A stretch of 64,000 bases of DNA, taken from the NCBI RefSeq assembly GCF_000298075.1, contig NZ_JH815593.1, forward strand, positions 35,786 through 99,785, written 5' to 3'. The position numbers and the translations under genes are program-made. The stretch comes from Staphylococcus massiliensis CCUG 55927 (GTDB lineage Bacteria > Bacillota > Bacilli > Staphylococcales > Staphylococcaceae). This document shows, one piece after another, positions 9,476 to 19,727 of the stretch (positions are counted from its first letter, which is position 1; each line of letters starts with the position of its first letter). The notes beneath the pieces are model-generated. The model worked only from the letters and a program-made list of their open reading frames with translations, did not search any database and was not told where the DNA came from.

Positions 9476-10780
9476 TTAGAGATGTAATTTACCTTCAGAA
9501 TAATAATATTGATTATTCTGTGGTTCTTTTAATAAATTTAAAAACGTTAAGATACCTATCTTACCGATAATCATTAAAATAATAATTAATATTTTAGAAG
9601 GTAAAGTAAGATCTGGTGTAATACCAGTTGATAAACCAACAGTACCAAATGCGGAAACGATTTCGAACATAATCTGCATGAGATTAAATTTAGGTTCGAA
9701 GGATGCGACGAGTATGGTCATTGTAAAGATTAAAAATAGTGACGACATACCGATTAACAATGCCTTATTAATGACGTTTTGATTAATCGTTCTTTTAAAC
9801 ATATGCGGACGTTTTGTACCATTAATTGTCGACCACATGAATAAGAGAATTAAAGCAAACGATGTAACTTTAATACCACCTGCTGAACTGATTGGTGCTG
9901 CCCCGATAAACATTAAAATAAACGTTATGAGATAAGTAGGGGAGTTTAGAGCACCCATGTCAATCGTGTTAAAGCCAGCTGTACGCGTTGATACCGATTG
10001 GAACAATGACGCTAATAACTTTTCAGGTAAACCCATGCCTTCTAATGTATTTGAATATTTAAGCACGAAGTAGAAGAACGTGCCAATAAGAATGAGCACA
10101 CCTGTCATCGTTAACACGACTTTCGTGTGTAATGTTAATTTCGAAAAGCGTTTAGTTGTAGCTAAATTAAATACAACTAAAGGGCCTAAGCCACCTAGAA
10201 TAATTAGTAAGCTTACGACGATATTAACAATAGGATCGCTTACAAACGGCATTAAACTATCTGAAAACAGCGAAAACCCTGCATTATTGAACGCTGAAAC
10301 TGACGTAAATAAACTGATAAAGCTCCCTTTAGCTAAACCATATTCAGGCACAAACGTTAACATAAGAAATAAAAATCCAAAAAATTCAACAACCAAACTA
10401 TAAATGATCAATTGATACAGCATTCTAACCACGCCACCAGATTGATCTTCATTCCAAGTAATCATGAGCAAGCTTCGGGACTGCAATGAAATGTGCCTTT
10501 GTGTAATCGCGAAAGCAAACAACATAACGGTTATAATTCCTAAGCCACCAATTTGAATGAGTATAAGAATGACCATTTCTCCTAAGCCATTAAACGTTTG
10601 AGGCATATCTACAGTTGATAATCCCGTTACAGTAAAAGCACTAGTCGCTAAGAAAAACGAATCAATAAAGGAAATATGTGTTTTACCAGACCATGGTATA
10701 TAAAGCAATATACTGCCAATAAGTGTTGTAATTAGAAAAACAGATAAATAAATAATAATTAACCTCTTAAAACCTTTCAT
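9476..10780 (-). CDS. Ktr/Trk-type potassium uptake channel subunit
   Basis: A 434-residue protein of the TrkH/KtrB superfamily. Four pore-loop motifs can be seen: TVTGLS, NNAGFS, TRTAGFN and GTVGLS, each supplying a filter glycine. It conducts potassium, probably with sodium coupling, and normally needs a cytosolic KtrA/KtrC partner; no such gene is adjacent. Whether it is the KtrB or KtrD paralogue cannot be decided here. It is monocistronic. Confidence 0.9.
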   Translation of the reverse strand: MKGFKRLIIIYLSVFLITTLIGSILLYIPWSGKTHISFIDSFFLATSAFTVTGLSTVDMPQTFNGLGEMVILILIQIGGLGIITVMLFAFAITQRHISLQSRSLLMITWNEDQSGGVVRMLYQLIIYSLVVEFFGFLFLMLTFVPEYGLAKGSFISLFTSVSAFNNAGFSLFSDSLMPFVSDPIVNIVVSLLIILGGLGPLVVFNLATTKRFSKLTLHTKVVLTMTGVLILIGTFFYFVLKYSNTLEGMGLPEKLLASLFQSVSTRTAGFNTIDMGALNSPTYLITFILMFIGAAPISSAGGIKVTSFALILLFMWSTINGTKRPHMFKRTINQNVINKALLIGMSSLFLIFTMTILVASFEPKFNLMQIMFEIVSAFGTVGLSTGITPDLTLPSKILIIILMIIGKIGILTFLNLLKEPQNNQYYYSEGKLHL

Positions 10781-11338
10781 AGCCTAACCTTCTCATTTAG
10801 AAATTAGTTTTAAATCCAAATTACTAAAAGTTTTAATTGAATTGACTATTGTATCTTAAAACTTTTCAAGGCAATATACAAGTTTAAGAGAGGTAAAATT
10901 TTACAACACGAAAGAAGTATTACTGAGTTCAAGGTGGTTAGTAGAAATATCACTCATTACACGTTTCGCTAAAACAATGAACACCACAGCAAACTTAAAT
11001 TAATCGTATATAGGTTGAAGAGCAAGACTATCTTAAATATGATATGTATAAACATTAGTACACTAAAAAATATAAATAAGTACGTAATAGTCAGATTGAA
11101 CGCATTGAAGTGAAGTATTATTAATATTGTTAGAGAATAATACATAAAAAAAGAACTCCGAATTAACGGGGTTCTCATTTTTATGCATAGATAAATATGT
11201 GAAGTTCTGGTGCAGTTCTGGTGCAGTAAAAATATTTTACGATAAGTAACGGAAAATAACGACATCTCACAAACCGCGTCGTTATGGGGTTTTAGTTTAC
11301 GGTAAATAACGAAAACAATTAAAAAAACCCTATGAAAC
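10781..11338. other. Intergenic region with no convincing gene; small repeats
   Basis: About 560 bp between the potassium transporter and the tRNA cluster. I see no credible gene. It holds a hairpin at 11153-11178 (AGAAC-TCCG with CGGGGTTCT), two adjacent copies of GTTCTGGTGCA from 11203, and two related AT-rich segments (TAACGGAAAATAACGA, TACGGTAAATAACGA) at about 11247-11310. A minus-strand reading frame at 10969-11265 has no ribosome binding site and low protein character. Confidence 0.6.
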
Positions 11339-11427
11339 GGAGAGTGAGGGATTCGAACCCTCGAGACGCATGATGACGCCTACACACTTTCCAGGCGTGC
11401 TCCTTCGGCCAACTCGGACAACTCTCC
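11339..11427 (-). tRNA. tRNA-Ser (GGA)
   Basis: An 89-nt tRNA with a long variable arm, as expected for serine. The acceptor GGAGAGT pairs with ACTCTCC, and the anticodon loop CTGGAAA gives GGA, reading UCC/UCU. CCA is not encoded. It is the last gene of a nine-tRNA cluster read on the minus strand. Confidence 0.95.
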
Positions 11428-11470
11428 ACATAATAAAAAAATCAGAAGCGATATTTCACTTCTGATTGTA

Positions 11471-11542
11471 TGACTCCTACGGGACTCGAACCCGTGTTAC
11501 CGCCGTGAAAGGGCGGTGTCTTAACCGCTTGACCAAGGAGCC
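11471..11542 (-). tRNA. tRNA-Glu (TTC), copy 1
   Basis: A 72-nt cloverleaf. The anticodon loop CTTTCAC between CCGCC and GGCGG gives UUC. It is identical to the copy at 12136-12207. CCA is not encoded. Confidence 0.96.
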
Positions 11543-11543
11543 A

Positions 11544-11618
11544 TGGCTCCACAGGTAGGACTCGAACCTACGACCGATCGGTTAACAGCCGATAGCTCTA
11601 CCACTGAGCTACTGTGGA
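11544..11618 (-). tRNA. tRNA-Asn (GTT)
   Basis: A 75-nt cloverleaf with encoded CCA. The anticodon loop CTGTTAA gives GUU. It is separated from tRNA-Glu by a single base, so the two must be processed from one transcript. Confidence 0.96.
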
Positions 11619-11629
11619 TTAATAATAAA

Positions 11630-11703
11630 TGGAGCGGGTGATGGGAATCGAACCCACAACATCAGCTTGGAAGGCTGAGGTTTTGCCATTAAACTACACC
11701 CGC
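11630..11703 (-). tRNA. tRNA-Gly (TCC)
   Basis: A 74-nt cloverleaf with encoded CCA. The loop CTTCCAA gives UCC, reading GGA/GGG. The acceptor is GCGGGTG. Confidence 0.96.
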
Positions 11704-11720
11704 ATATAGTTCAATCGATA

Positions 11721-11797
11721 TGGGGCGGTTGATGGGAATCGAACCCACGAATGCCGGAACCACAATCCGGTGCGTTAACCACTTCGCCACAACCGCC
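11721..11797 (-). tRNA. tRNA-His (GTG)
   Basis: A 77-nt tRNA with encoded CCA. The loop gives GUG. The extra 5' guanine (G-1) characteristic of tRNA-His is encoded and faces C73. Confidence 0.96.
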
Positions 11798-11810
11798 TCA
11801 ATGGTTGTAA

Positions 11811-11883
11811 TGGTTCAGGACAGAATCGAACTGCCGACACAAGGATTTTCAGTCCTTTGCTCTACCGACTGAGCTACTGAACC
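11811..11883 (-). tRNA. tRNA-Phe (GAA)
   Basis: A 73-nt cloverleaf. The loop CTGAAAA gives GAA. The acceptor GGTTCAG pairs with CTGAACC, the discriminator is A, and CCA is not encoded. Confidence 0.96.
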
Positions 11884-11893
11884 ATATTAATAA

Positions 11894-11969
11894 TGGCGGT
11901 CCCGACGGGAATCGAACCCGCGATCTCCTGCGTGACAGGCAGGCGTGTTAACCGCTACACTACGGGACC
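11894..11969 (-). tRNA. tRNA-Asp (GTC)
   Basis: A 76-nt cloverleaf with encoded CCA. The loop CTGTCAC gives GUC. The discriminator base is G, as usual for aspartate. Confidence 0.96.
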
Positions 11970-11979
11970 TAATATGTAA

Positions 11980-12053
<74 letters not shown>

Positions 12054-12135
12054 CTAATACTATTTTTTTCGGCTACCATTCTAATATATCATAATTGACT
12101 ATATCAGGTCAACCATTAATTAAAAGAAAAGTAAG

Positions 12136-12207
12136 TGACTCCTACGGGACTCGAACCCGTGTTACCGCCGTGAAAGGGCGGTGTCTTAACCGCTTGACCA
12201 AGGAGCC
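12136..12207 (-). tRNA. tRNA-Glu (TTC), copy 2
   Basis: Identical in all 72 positions to the copy at 11471-11542. It is the first gene of the cluster and is set apart from tRNA-fMet by about 80 AT-rich bases, so it may have its own promoter. Confidence 0.96.
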
Positions 12208-12430
12208 ATTTATTAAATGATTATTAACGACTTGTTTAGTATATAAATATTTTGTGAAAAGGTCAATACGTTTATTAAAATTTATCCGTGTAATTTTAAT
12301 ATATTGATAACTAAATAAACATAAATTGACTTTCTTTAGTAAATTGTAAATCATAGCAGCACTTTTATCGCTATTTCTACTGATTATACGCGTTATTCAA
12401 GTTATAATAGATGAGAACGGAGGGAGTATT

Positions 12431-13834
12431 TTGGAACATTGGCTTAAATTACAAAGTGAGAAAAATCCGCATAATACAGCAATATATCATAAAGATATTC
12501 AATTAACATTTAAAGAATTGTACCAAAAAGCTTCTCAACTCGCTTATGTTTTAAAACAATTACATACAAAACGCATTGGTTTACATATCAACAATTCAGT
12601 AGAATCGGTTGTTTTATTACATGCATCTATTCTTACTGGTATCGAAGTTGCGTTAATCAATAACCGTTTAACGGAATATGAAATTATCAATCAAATGCAT
12701 TCAATTGACGTAACAACAATTGTCACAACAAACGACTTTTCAATAGAAGAAATTGACGTCATTCATTATCGTACTTTAATTAAGAAAATAAATGAACATA
12801 CTTATATAAGTGGCTTTTCAGAAGGGGACATAGCATCGATAATGTTCACATCTGGCACGACAGGACCTCAAAAGGCAGTGCCGCAAACTTTCAAGAACCA
12901 TAAAGCAAGTGCAATAGGTTGTAAAGAGAGTTTAGGGTTCGAACAAGATAGTGTTTGGTTAGCGGTATTACCGATCTATCATATATCAGGGCTAAGTATT
13001 CTGTTACGTAGTGTGTTATATGGATTCGCTGTCCAAATAGAACCTAAATTCGACGTTCACCACATCTTAAACGAAATTAAGTCGAAACGCATTACACACA
13101 TTTCGTTGGTACCGCAAACGCTACAATGGCTTATGGATGCAGGGTTAACTGAACCTTATCGACTTGAAAAAATTCTGCTTGGTGGTGCTAAGTTATCGCA
13201 ACACCTTGTTGATAAAGCGCTAGCATATCATTTGCCTATTTATAATTCGTTTGGGATGACTGAAACCTGTTCACAATTCTTAACTGCCTCACCGGCATTA
13301 CTTAAAGAAGATAACGAAACTGTTGGTAAACCTAGTGAGAACGTAGAGGTGAAAATTTATCAACCGAATGAACAAGGGCATGGCGAGTTGCTCATTAAAG
13401 GCGACAACGTGATCGACCTCTATCTCTACCCGAATGATTATCAAGCGGTTTCTGAGGATGGATACTTTCATACTGGAGATATCGCGCGTATCTCTTATGA
13501 TAAAGCTGTGTATATTTATGATCGTCGAAAGGATTTAATTATCAGTGGCGGCGAGAATATTTATCCAAATGAACTGGAACATGTGCTGAAATTACATGCA
13601 GACGTTGATGATGCGATGTGTATTGGTATCAATGACGACACCTGGGGACAAGTACCGATGATGTACTATATTTCTGAAAAGGATTTAAGTGAGGAAGCGT
13701 TACGTTCTTTCTTAAGTCACTATCTCGCTAAATATAAATGCCCTAAACAATTTAAGCGGGTTCGTCAATTACCTTATACCTCTACAGGTAAACTGATTCG
13801 TAAGCGCTTGGAGGATACGATTCATGAAGATTAA
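12431..13834 (+). CDS. menE: 2-succinylbenzoate-CoA ligase
   Basis: A 467-residue acyl-adenylating enzyme that activates o-succinylbenzoate with CoA in menaquinone synthesis. The AMP-binding P-loop FTSGTTGPQK is at about residues 139-148, NSFGMTET at about 272-279, and the C-terminal STGK lysine near the end. It begins with TTG after GGAGGGAG. It overlaps menC by 11 bp. The rest of the men genes are elsewhere, as in other staphylococci. Confidence 0.95.
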   Translation: MEHWLKLQSEKNPHNTAIYHKDIQLTFKELYQKASQLAYVLKQLHTKRIGLHINNSVESVVLLHASILTGIEVALINNRLTEYEIINQMHSIDVTTIVTTNDFSIEEIDVIHYRTLIKKINEHTYISGFSEGDIASIMFTSGTTGPQKAVPQTFKNHKASAIGCKESLGFEQDSVWLAVLPIYHISGLSILLRSVLYGFAVQIEPKFDVHHILNEIKSKRITHISLVPQTLQWLMDAGLTEPYRLEKILLGGAKLSQHLVDKALAYHLPIYNSFGMTETCSQFLTASPALLKEDNETVGKPSENVEVKIYQPNEQGHGELLIKGDNVIDLYLYPNDYQAVSEDGYFHTGDIARISYDKAVYIYDRRKDLIISGGENIYPNELEHVLKLHADVDDAMCIGINDDTWGQVPMMYYISEKDLSEEALRSFLSHYLAKYKCPKQFKRVRQLPYTSTGKLIRKRLEDTIHED

Positions 13835-14819
13835 AAGCTTTCAATTTCACACGGTTTCACCTCAATTTAAGCATCAAATACGTACTCGTAAAGTTGAAAT
13901 GACGCATCGAAAGACGCTCATACTTGAAGTAATCACGACTGACGATAAGGTGTATTATGGTGAATGTAATGCCTTTGAAACGGATTGGTATTTAAATGAA
14001 ACGATTGAGGATGTTCGCTCTAAATTAACGGAATGGCTTAATAAAAATCAGCACCTGACATTTGATTCGTTTCAAGATGTGCAGCAAGCGTTAGTATCTT
14101 TAGAAGCTTTTCCAGCAGCGCGCGCAACACTTGTAATGGCGTTATATCAAGCATTTCATGAGATGCCTACGTTTAAAGTGCCTTTTGGTGCAACGGTAAG
14201 TGGAAATTTAGAGGAACACGTTTCTACAATTAAGAAGCTTAAATCGCAACGACTTAAATTGAAGTGGCATGATGACATACAAGACGATTTAACGTTACTT
14301 GATCACCATCACATCCATTGTCCAATCATTCTAGATGCGAACCAAACGCTTTCAATCAGCAACTTTCACACAATCGACCGAATCAATCGAGAGATATTAT
14401 ATATAGAAGAACCTTTCAAGCATTTAGATGACTTAAATCATATCTCGAAAGATTACAACATTGCGATAGATGAACATGCTTCAAGCTATAAAGATATAAT
14501 GAACTATTTAAAGTACCCGCAAGTTAATACGGTGATCATCAAACCTTTTCGAGTTGGCGGCAATGATATTGCACTTGAACTTATTCAAACACTTCAACAA
14601 AAGGGCGTTCAAGTTGTAGTAGGTGGCATGTACGAACTAGGTTTAAGCCGCTATTTCACAGCGTTTCTCGCAAGTCATACAAAATACCCAGGTGACATTA
14701 CGCCAGCTGGGTATTACTTTAAAGAAGATATCGTACATGAATCAGGCGTGCTTTCTAACGGTAACATCCAATTTCAGCCACCAAAGGTCGATGCACGCAC
14801 ATTAAACGATGAAGTCTAA
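13824..14819 (+). CDS. menC: o-Succinylbenzoate synthase
   Basis: A 331-residue member of the enolase superfamily (MLE subgroup). The metal and catalytic positions are visible: KLKW for the lysine base on strand 2, DANQ for the first metal aspartate, EEP for the second and DEHA for the third, and a late IIKPF lysine. It dehydrates SHCHC to o-succinylbenzoate, the substrate of the upstream menE. The end overlaps the convergent yidD by 4 bp. Confidence 0.95.
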   Translation: MKIKSFQFHTVSPQFKHQIRTRKVEMTHRKTLILEVITTDDKVYYGECNAFETDWYLNETIEDVRSKLTEWLNKNQHLTFDSFQDVQQALVSLEAFPAARATLVMALYQAFHEMPTFKVPFGATVSGNLEEHVSTIKKLKSQRLKLKWHDDIQDDLTLLDHHHIHCPIILDANQTLSISNFHTIDRINREILYIEEPFKHLDDLNHISKDYNIAIDEHASSYKDIMNYLKYPQVNTVIIKPFRVGGNDIALELIQTLQQKGVQVVVGGMYELGLSRYFTAFLASHTKYPGDITPAGYYFKEDIVHESGVLSNGNIQFQPPKVDARTLNDEV

Positions 14820-15049
14820 TGGTGATGTTTCTTTTTATTCGGAGGTACTGGGTCAAAGCCACCCTTATGAAATGGGTGACATTTACCAATTCGTTTAATA
14901 CCTAACCAAGTGCCTTTAATCGCACCATGTTCTACGATTGCTTGGCGCGTGTACTCTGAACATGTGGGATAGAAACGACATGTAGGCGGCGTTAATGGTG
15001 AAATATAGTGTTGATAGATATAAACTAGAAATAAGAATACACGTTTCAT
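14816..15049 (-). CDS. yidD: Membrane protein insertion efficiency factor YidD
   Basis: A 77-residue protein with the family hallmark [10 protein letters not shown] and the downstream [13 protein letters not shown]. An N-terminal amphipathic helix probably associates with the membrane near the YidC insertase. The ATG at 15049 follows GGAGG by six bases; a longer in-frame start overlaps the divergent Nudix gene and has no site. The C-terminus ends in a KKKHHH run. Confidence 0.93.
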   Translation of the reverse strand: MKRVFLFLVYIYQHYISPLTPPTCRFYPTCSEYTRQAIVEHGAIKGTWLGIKRIGKCHPFHKGGFDPVPPNKKKHHH

Positions 15050-15113
15050 ATTATGCCTCCATGAATTATAATCAAACCAATCATACCATAAAATTATTTT
15101 AGGAGGTGCTGAT

Positions 15114-15581
15114 GTGATTTTTAAAGACAAAGACAATACGCCAGTTCATGTGACATTTAAGTCCGATTCCGAGCCTTCAGACGGTGATCACGTCTTAGCA
15201 TTTCCAATTTATCAGAATCAACTTTTGTTTACGAAACATCTTGAACGCGGCATTGAATTTCCAGGCGGTAAACGTGAGGCGGGTGAATCAAGCATTGAAG
15301 CTTTGAAGCGGGAACTGTTTGAGGAAACCGGTGCGACTATTGAGGCACATTATTTTATCGCACAGTATGAGGTCCTCGCTGAAAAGCCCTTTAAAAAAGA
15401 TGTCTATGTAGTGCTGGTATCTGAGATCGTAGACAAAGCGGATTATTTAGAAACGTCCGGTCCAATTTTATTTAAGTCACCTGACGACGTACCCCATGAA
15501 GAACGCAGTTTCTTAATAGAAGATAAAGCGATTCTAAAATGTTTAGAAAGAGTGATTGAGCTTGGCTTTTACAAAATATAA
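15114..15581 (+). CDS. Nudix hydrolase, YtkD-like
   Basis: A 155-residue Nudix protein. The Nudix box begins at GGKREAGE and ends at RELFEETGA and fits GX5EX7REUXEEXGU fully. It is closest in look to YtkD, a nucleoside triphosphatase that removes 8-oxo-dGTP, but the substrate is inferred. It starts with GTG after AGGAGGTG. Its end overlaps the start of the next gene. Confidence 0.85.
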   Translation: MIFKDKDNTPVHVTFKSDSEPSDGDHVLAFPIYQNQLLFTKHLERGIEFPGGKREAGESSIEALKRELFEETGATIEAHYFIAQYEVLAEKPFKKDVYVVLVSEIVDKADYLETSGPILFKSPDDVPHEERSFLIEDKAILKCLERVIELGFYKI

Positions 15582-16332
15582 GAAAATGCCAATCGCATTA
15601 TCTACGCATGAAGCATACGAAGTTACATATGAGGTCGATGGGTTTCACGTCAAAGGTTTATTATTCAAGCCTTTAAAGGAAGCGCGTCGTATCGTAATGT
15701 ATTTGCGGGGTGGTAAAGGTCAGGTTGGTAGAGTTCGACCTGCGCGCATGATGCAATTTATGAATGCTTCAACGGTTGTATTTGCGCCTTACTATAGAGG
15801 TAATAATGGTAGCGAAGGGCATGACGCCTTTGCTGGCGCGGACTTAAATGACGTTATAGAAGCGGCACATATTTTAAAGGAGATGTATCCCGAAACGCCA
15901 CTACATTTAATCGGATTCTCAAGAGGCGGTATTCAAGGCTTATTAACATTTCAAGAAGTCGGTGCAACAAGCTATATCATATGGGGAGGCGTGTCGGACC
16001 TACGTTTAATGTACGAAGAGCGCGTTGATTTGCGAGGTATGATGAGACGCATGATTGGTCACCCTAAGAAGCAAAGCTCAGTTTATGATGAGCGTGAAGC
16101 TCTGAACGCAATAACACAGATGAGCCCTCCGATATTAATCGTACATGGTGGTGCGGATGAACAAGTGGGGATTCATCAAGCCTATCATTTGGAAAAGCAC
16201 TTAAAACAAGTAGGCGCTACTTATGATACGTTATATCAATTGGAAGAAGGACATGTGCCTCGTCCAAGCGCTTTAAAAGATGTACTCAATTACATACAAG
16301 ATTGGATGGCACAAACAGAATCAGAAATTTAA
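15556..16332 (+). CDS. Alpha/beta hydrolase, prolyl-oligopeptidase-like
   Basis: A 258-residue alpha/beta hydrolase of the S9/dienelactone hydrolase look. The nucleophile is S122 in GFSRG, the acid D201 in GGADEQ and the base H233 in EGHVP. Substrate unknown. The start is uncertain: a TTG at 15556 has a purine-rich GAAAGAG upstream, while the first ATG is at 15586 and would leave 248 residues. It overlaps the Nudix gene by 26 bp and is likely cotranscribed. Confidence 0.8.
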   Translation: MSLAFTKYKKMPIALSTHEAYEVTYEVDGFHVKGLLFKPLKEARRIVMYLRGGKGQVGRVRPARMMQFMNASTVVFAPYYRGNNGSEGHDAFAGADLNDVIEAAHILKEMYPETPLHLIGFSRGGIQGLLTFQEVGATSYIIWGGVSDLRLMYEERVDLRGMMRRMIGHPKKQSSVYDEREALNAITQMSPPILIVHGGADEQVGIHQAYHLEKHLKQVGATYDTLYQLEEGHVPRPSALKDVLNYIQDWMAQTESEI

Positions 16333-16334
16333 AA

Positions 16335-16363
16335 AAACCGAGACGCATAACGCGCCTCGGTTT
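16335..16363. terminator. Bidirectional terminator between hydrolase and pckA
   Basis: Stem AAACCGAG with CTCGGTTT, extended by GC-rich pairs to the loop, with A and T tracts on both sides. Confidence 0.88.
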
Positions 16364-16376
16364 AATTATGATTGAA

Positions 16377-17966
16377 TTATTTAAAGCCACCGTCTTTTTC
16401 AAGATCAGCAGTTTCTTCACCGAATTTCTTGAAGTTTTCTTTGAAACGGTTTACTAAGTCTTTAGCTTGCTCATCATAAGCTTCTGCATCTGACCAAGCG
16501 TTCTTAGGCATTAAGATTTTAGATGGAACGTCTTCGATTTCTTTTGGAATATTTAAACCAAAGATGTCGTCTTGTTCATATTCAGCGTCTTTAAGTTCAC
16601 CGCTAATAGCTTGGTTAACCATTTGACGTGTATATTTTAAGTCGATACGTTTACCATCGCCATACTTACCACCAGTCCAACCAGTGTTTACTAAGTAAAC
16701 ATCAACTTCGTGTTCGTCGATTAATTTACCTAATAAGTCAGCGTAAACTTTCGCGTTTAATGGTAAGAATGGAGCGCCGAAACAAGTAGAGAATGATGGT
16801 TCTGGTTCAGTAATACCACGTTCAGTACCAGCTAATTTAGAAGTGAAACCACTTAAGAAGTGATACATAGCTTGGCTCTTAGTTAATTTAGAGATAGGTG
16901 GTAACACACCGAATGCATCTGCAGTTAAGAAGATGATTGTGTTAGGGTGTGCAGCTTTTGATGGTACCACAATATTATCAATATGGTGGATAGGGTAAGC
17001 AGCACGTGTATTTTCAGTGTACTTATTATCATCAAAGTCAACGTCACCATGTTCATCAACTACAACGTTTTCTAAAACTGTACCATATTTTAAAGCACTA
17101 TAAATTTGTGGCTCTTTATCTTTTGAAAGATTAATTGCTTTAGCGTAGCAACCACCTTCGATATTGAATACACCGTTTTCGTTCCAACCGTGCTCATCGT
17201 CACCGATTAATTTACGATCTGGATCAGCTGAAAGTGTTGTTTTACCAGTACCTGATAAACCGAAGAATAAAGCAACATCGCCTTTATCTCCAACGTTAGC
17301 TGAACAGTGCATACTCATGATATCGTTTTGTGGTAATAAGTAATTCATTACTGAGAAGATACCTTTTTTCATTTCACCAGCGTACTCAGTACCGCCGATC
17401 AAGATTGTTTTATGTTTGAATGATGTAATAATGAAAGTTTCTGATTTCGTGCCGTCTACTTCAGGGTCTGCTTTAAAAGTAGGGGCAGAAATAATTGTAA
17501 ATTCAGGATTAATAGATTCTGCTTCCTCTACGCTTTCTGGGCGAATGAACATTGTTTTTGCAAATAAATTATGCCAAGCAAGTTCATTAACAACAGTTAA
17601 TTTTAGCTCAGAGTCTTTGTCACTACCTGCATAACCATTGAAAACAAATAATTCATCTTTTTCATCTAGGTAATTAACGACTTTATCATAAAGATTTAAG
17701 AAAACTTCTTCAGAGATAGGTTGGTTAATATCTCCCCAATCTACTTCGTCAGCGATTTCAGGATCATCTACAATGAATTTGTCTTTAGGTGAACGACCAG
17801 TATATTTACCAGTTTTCATGTTGATAGCACCAAGTTCTGTTAATTCACCTTCATCTCTTTCTAAAATTTTGTTATATAATTCCGTTGTGCTTAATTGAAA
17901 ATGAGACGTGTCTTTTGCTATAATGTCATCAATCTTCGTGTTATTCGTCCCCATGTCAATTGTCAT
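16377..17966 (-). CDS. pckA: Phosphoenolpyruvate carboxykinase (ATP)
   Basis: A 529-residue enzyme making phosphoenolpyruvate from oxaloacetate with ATP, the first step of gluconeogenesis. The P-loop is [10 protein letters not shown], and the kinase-2 region IGDDEHGW follows. The ATG at 17966 is preceded by GGAGGG; an in-frame ATG at 17981 has no site. The cre-like palindrome at 17997-18010 suggests repression by CcpA when glucose is present. It is divergent from metK. Confidence 0.97.
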   Translation of the reverse strand: MTIDMGTNNTKIDDIIAKDTSHFQLSTTELYNKILERDEGELTELGAINMKTGKYTGRSPKDKFIVDDPEIADEVDWGDINQPISEEVFLNLYDKVVNYLDEKDELFVFNGYAGSDKDSELKLTVVNELAWHNLFAKTMFIRPESVEEAESINPEFTIISAPTFKADPEVDGTKSETFIITSFKHKTILIGGTEYAGEMKKGIFSVMNYLLPQNDIMSMHCSANVGDKGDVALFFGLSGTGKTTLSADPDRKLIGDDEHGWNENGVFNIEGGCYAKAINLSKDKEPQIYSALKYGTVLENVVVDEHGDVDFDDNKYTENTRAAYPIHHIDNIVVPSKAAHPNTIIFLTADAFGVLPPISKLTKSQAMYHFLSGFTSKLAGTERGITEPEPSFSTCFGAPFLPLNAKVYADLLGKLIDEHEVDVYLVNTGWTGGKYGDGKRIDLKYTRQMVNQAISGELKDAEYEQDDIFGLNIPKEIEDVPSKILMPKNAWSDAEAYDEQAKDLVNRFKENFKKFGEETADLEKDGGFK

Positions 17967-17996
17967 ATAGAATCCCTCCAATAGTTATTACGGTAA

Positions 17997-18010
17997 TGTA
18001 AGCATTTACA
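17997..18010. promoter_or_regulatory. Catabolite-responsive element (cre) of pckA
   Basis: The perfect palindrome TGTAAGCATTTACA matches the CcpA consensus TGWAARCGYTWNCA at all but one position, and lies 31 bp before the pckA start. CcpA repression of pckA is established in Gram-positive bacteria; the site assignment is by motif only. Confidence 0.7.
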
Positions 18011-18123
18011 TGAAATTAGTATAACACATTTGTATTATTATTCCATGCTATTACTAGAGATTTTAAAGATTTTCATAAAATTGACAAGCTTAATAAACTT
18101 AGGTAGTATGTAGCTAACGGATT

Positions 18124-18237
18124 CTCTTATCCTGAGTGGTGGAGGGACATGGACCCAACGAAGCCCAGCAACCTCTTTTATCCTATATAAAAGAAAGGTG
18201 CCAAACCGTTTGCAGACAATAGTCTGAACGATAAGAG
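18124..18237 (+). promoter_or_regulatory. SAM-I (S-box) riboswitch of metK
   Basis: P1 is formed by CTCTTATC and GATAAGAG at the two ends. Between them lie the family signatures GTGGAGGGA, AAGCCCAGCAACC and AAAGGTGCCAAA. SAM binding favours the terminator at 18255-18290 and turns metK off. Confidence 0.95.
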
Positions 18238-18254
18238 CGAATGGACGGATTAAG

Positions 18255-18290
18255 CCTTCTCTCTATCTTAATAGTGAAGAAGGTTTTTTT
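18255..18290 (+). terminator. SAM riboswitch expression-platform terminator
   Basis: Arms CCTTCTCTCTAT and ATAGTGAAGAAGG form a stem followed by seven T, about 60 bp before metK. Confidence 0.9.
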
Positions 18291-18348
18291 ATTTAGCTCT
18301 ATAAAATCAAAGAGAATTTTCGTAATATAAATTTTAAAGGAGTATAAA

Positions 18349-19551
18349 ATGACTACTAACAGAAGATTATTCACGTCAGAATCTGTTACTGAAGGACATC
18401 CTGATAAAATTGCTGACCAAATTTCCGATGCAGTTTTAGATGAAATTTTAAAAGGCGATAAGAATGCGCGTGTTGCCTGTGAAACGACAGTAACAACAGG
18501 AATGGCGCTAATCGCAGGAGAAATTTCTACATCAACGTACGTCGATATCCCTAAAGTTGTACGCGAAACAGTTAAAGGCATTGGTTATACACGTGCTAAG
18601 TATGGATATGACTACAAAACAATGTCTGTATTAACTGCAATTGATGAGCAATCACCTGATATTGCTCAAGGTGTTGATCGCGCATTAGAATACCGTGATG
18701 ACGATAAAGAACAAGAAATTGAAGCAACTGGTGCTGGTGACCAAGGTTTAATGTTCGGTTTCGCGACGAATGAAACTGAAACATACATGCCTTTACCTAT
18801 CTATTTATCACACCAATTATCTAAACGTTTAAGCGATGTACGTAAGGATGGTACTTTAGCTTACTTACGTCCAGATGGTAAAGTACAAGTTACTGTTGAA
18901 TATGATGAAAATCATAAACCAGTTCGTGTAGATACGATTGTTGTGTCATCTCAACACCATGAAGATATTGAGTTAAGTAAAATTGAAAATGATATAAAAG
19001 AACATGTTATTTATCCTGTCGTTGCTGAAAACTTAATTGATGCAGAAACGAAATTCTACATTAATCCTACTGGCCGTTTCGTAATTGGTGGGCCACAAGG
19101 TGATGCAGGTTTAACAGGTAGAAAGATTATTGTAGACACTTATGGTGGTTATGCGCGACACGGCGGCGGTGCTTTCAGTGGTAAAGATCCAACTAAAGTT
19201 GACCGTTCTGCTTCATATGCAGCACGTTATGTAGCTAAGAATATCGTTGCAGCAGGTTTAAGTGATAAGTGTGAAGTTCAACTCGCTTATGCAATTGGTA
19301 AGGCCGAGCCTGTATCTATTTCAATTGATACATTCAACACTAACAAAGTTCCTGAGCCGTTACTTGTTGAAGCGGTTCGAGATATCTTTGATTTACGACC
19401 AGCAGGTATCATTGAAATGTTAAATTTACGTCAACCAATCTATAAGCAGACTGCAGCATATGGTCATTTTGGACGTACTGACATCCAATTACCATGGGAA
19501 GAAATTGATAAAGTTGATGCATTAAATGCTTTTATAGAAAAAGTTAAATAG
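18349..19551 (+). CDS. metK: S-adenosylmethionine synthetase
   Basis: A 400-residue enzyme making SAM from methionine and ATP. Visible signatures are GHPDK (residues 16-20), GAGDQG and the phosphate-binding [16 protein letters not shown]. Full length for the family. An AAAGGAG site precedes the ATG. It is monocistronic, under the SAM-I riboswitch, and ends at a hairpin. Confidence 0.98.
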   Translation: MTTNRRLFTSESVTEGHPDKIADQISDAVLDEILKGDKNARVACETTVTTGMALIAGEISTSTYVDIPKVVRETVKGIGYTRAKYGYDYKTMSVLTAIDEQSPDIAQGVDRALEYRDDDKEQEIEATGAGDQGLMFGFATNETETYMPLPIYLSHQLSKRLSDVRKDGTLAYLRPDGKVQVTVEYDENHKPVRVDTIVVSSQHHEDIELSKIENDIKEHVIYPVVAENLIDAETKFYINPTGRFVIGGPQGDAGLTGRKIIVDTYGGYARHGGGAFSGKDPTKVDRSASYAARYVAKNIVAAGLSDKCEVQLAYAIGKAEPVSISIDTFNTNKVPEPLLVEAVRDIFDLRPAGIIEMLNLRQPIYKQTAAYGHFGRTDIQLPWEEIDKVDALNAFIEKVK

Positions 19552-19584
19552 TTTTAACAAAAAATCATACGAAACTATCGAATG

Positions 19585-19624
19585 ATAAGCTATATTCTAT
19601 TATAATAGGGTATAGCTTATTTTA
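19585..19624 (+). terminator. Terminator of metK
   Basis: Nested AT-rich hairpin: ATAAGCTATA pairs with TATAGCTTAT, and inside it CTATTA pairs with TAATAG. It is followed by TTTTAA. Confidence 0.75.
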
Positions 19625-19727
19625 AATCAGATTGAGCCGTTAAAAATAGAAACATCATACATAGTTTACTTTGTAAATTGAATATTTCTGTTTGTCTGAT
19701 TGTAGAAGAAAGGGAGCGTTTTATCAT

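Noticed and set aside
10969..11265. 98-residue minus-strand gene
   Set aside because: No ribosome binding site, unusual composition, and it crosses the direct repeats and the hairpin.
12142..12354. 70-residue minus-strand gene
   Set aside because: Its end lies inside tRNA-Glu copy 2; it is a reading-frame artefact.
18183..18581. Minus-strand gene over the metK start
   Set aside because: It is antisense to the SAM riboswitch and metK, with no binding site of its own.
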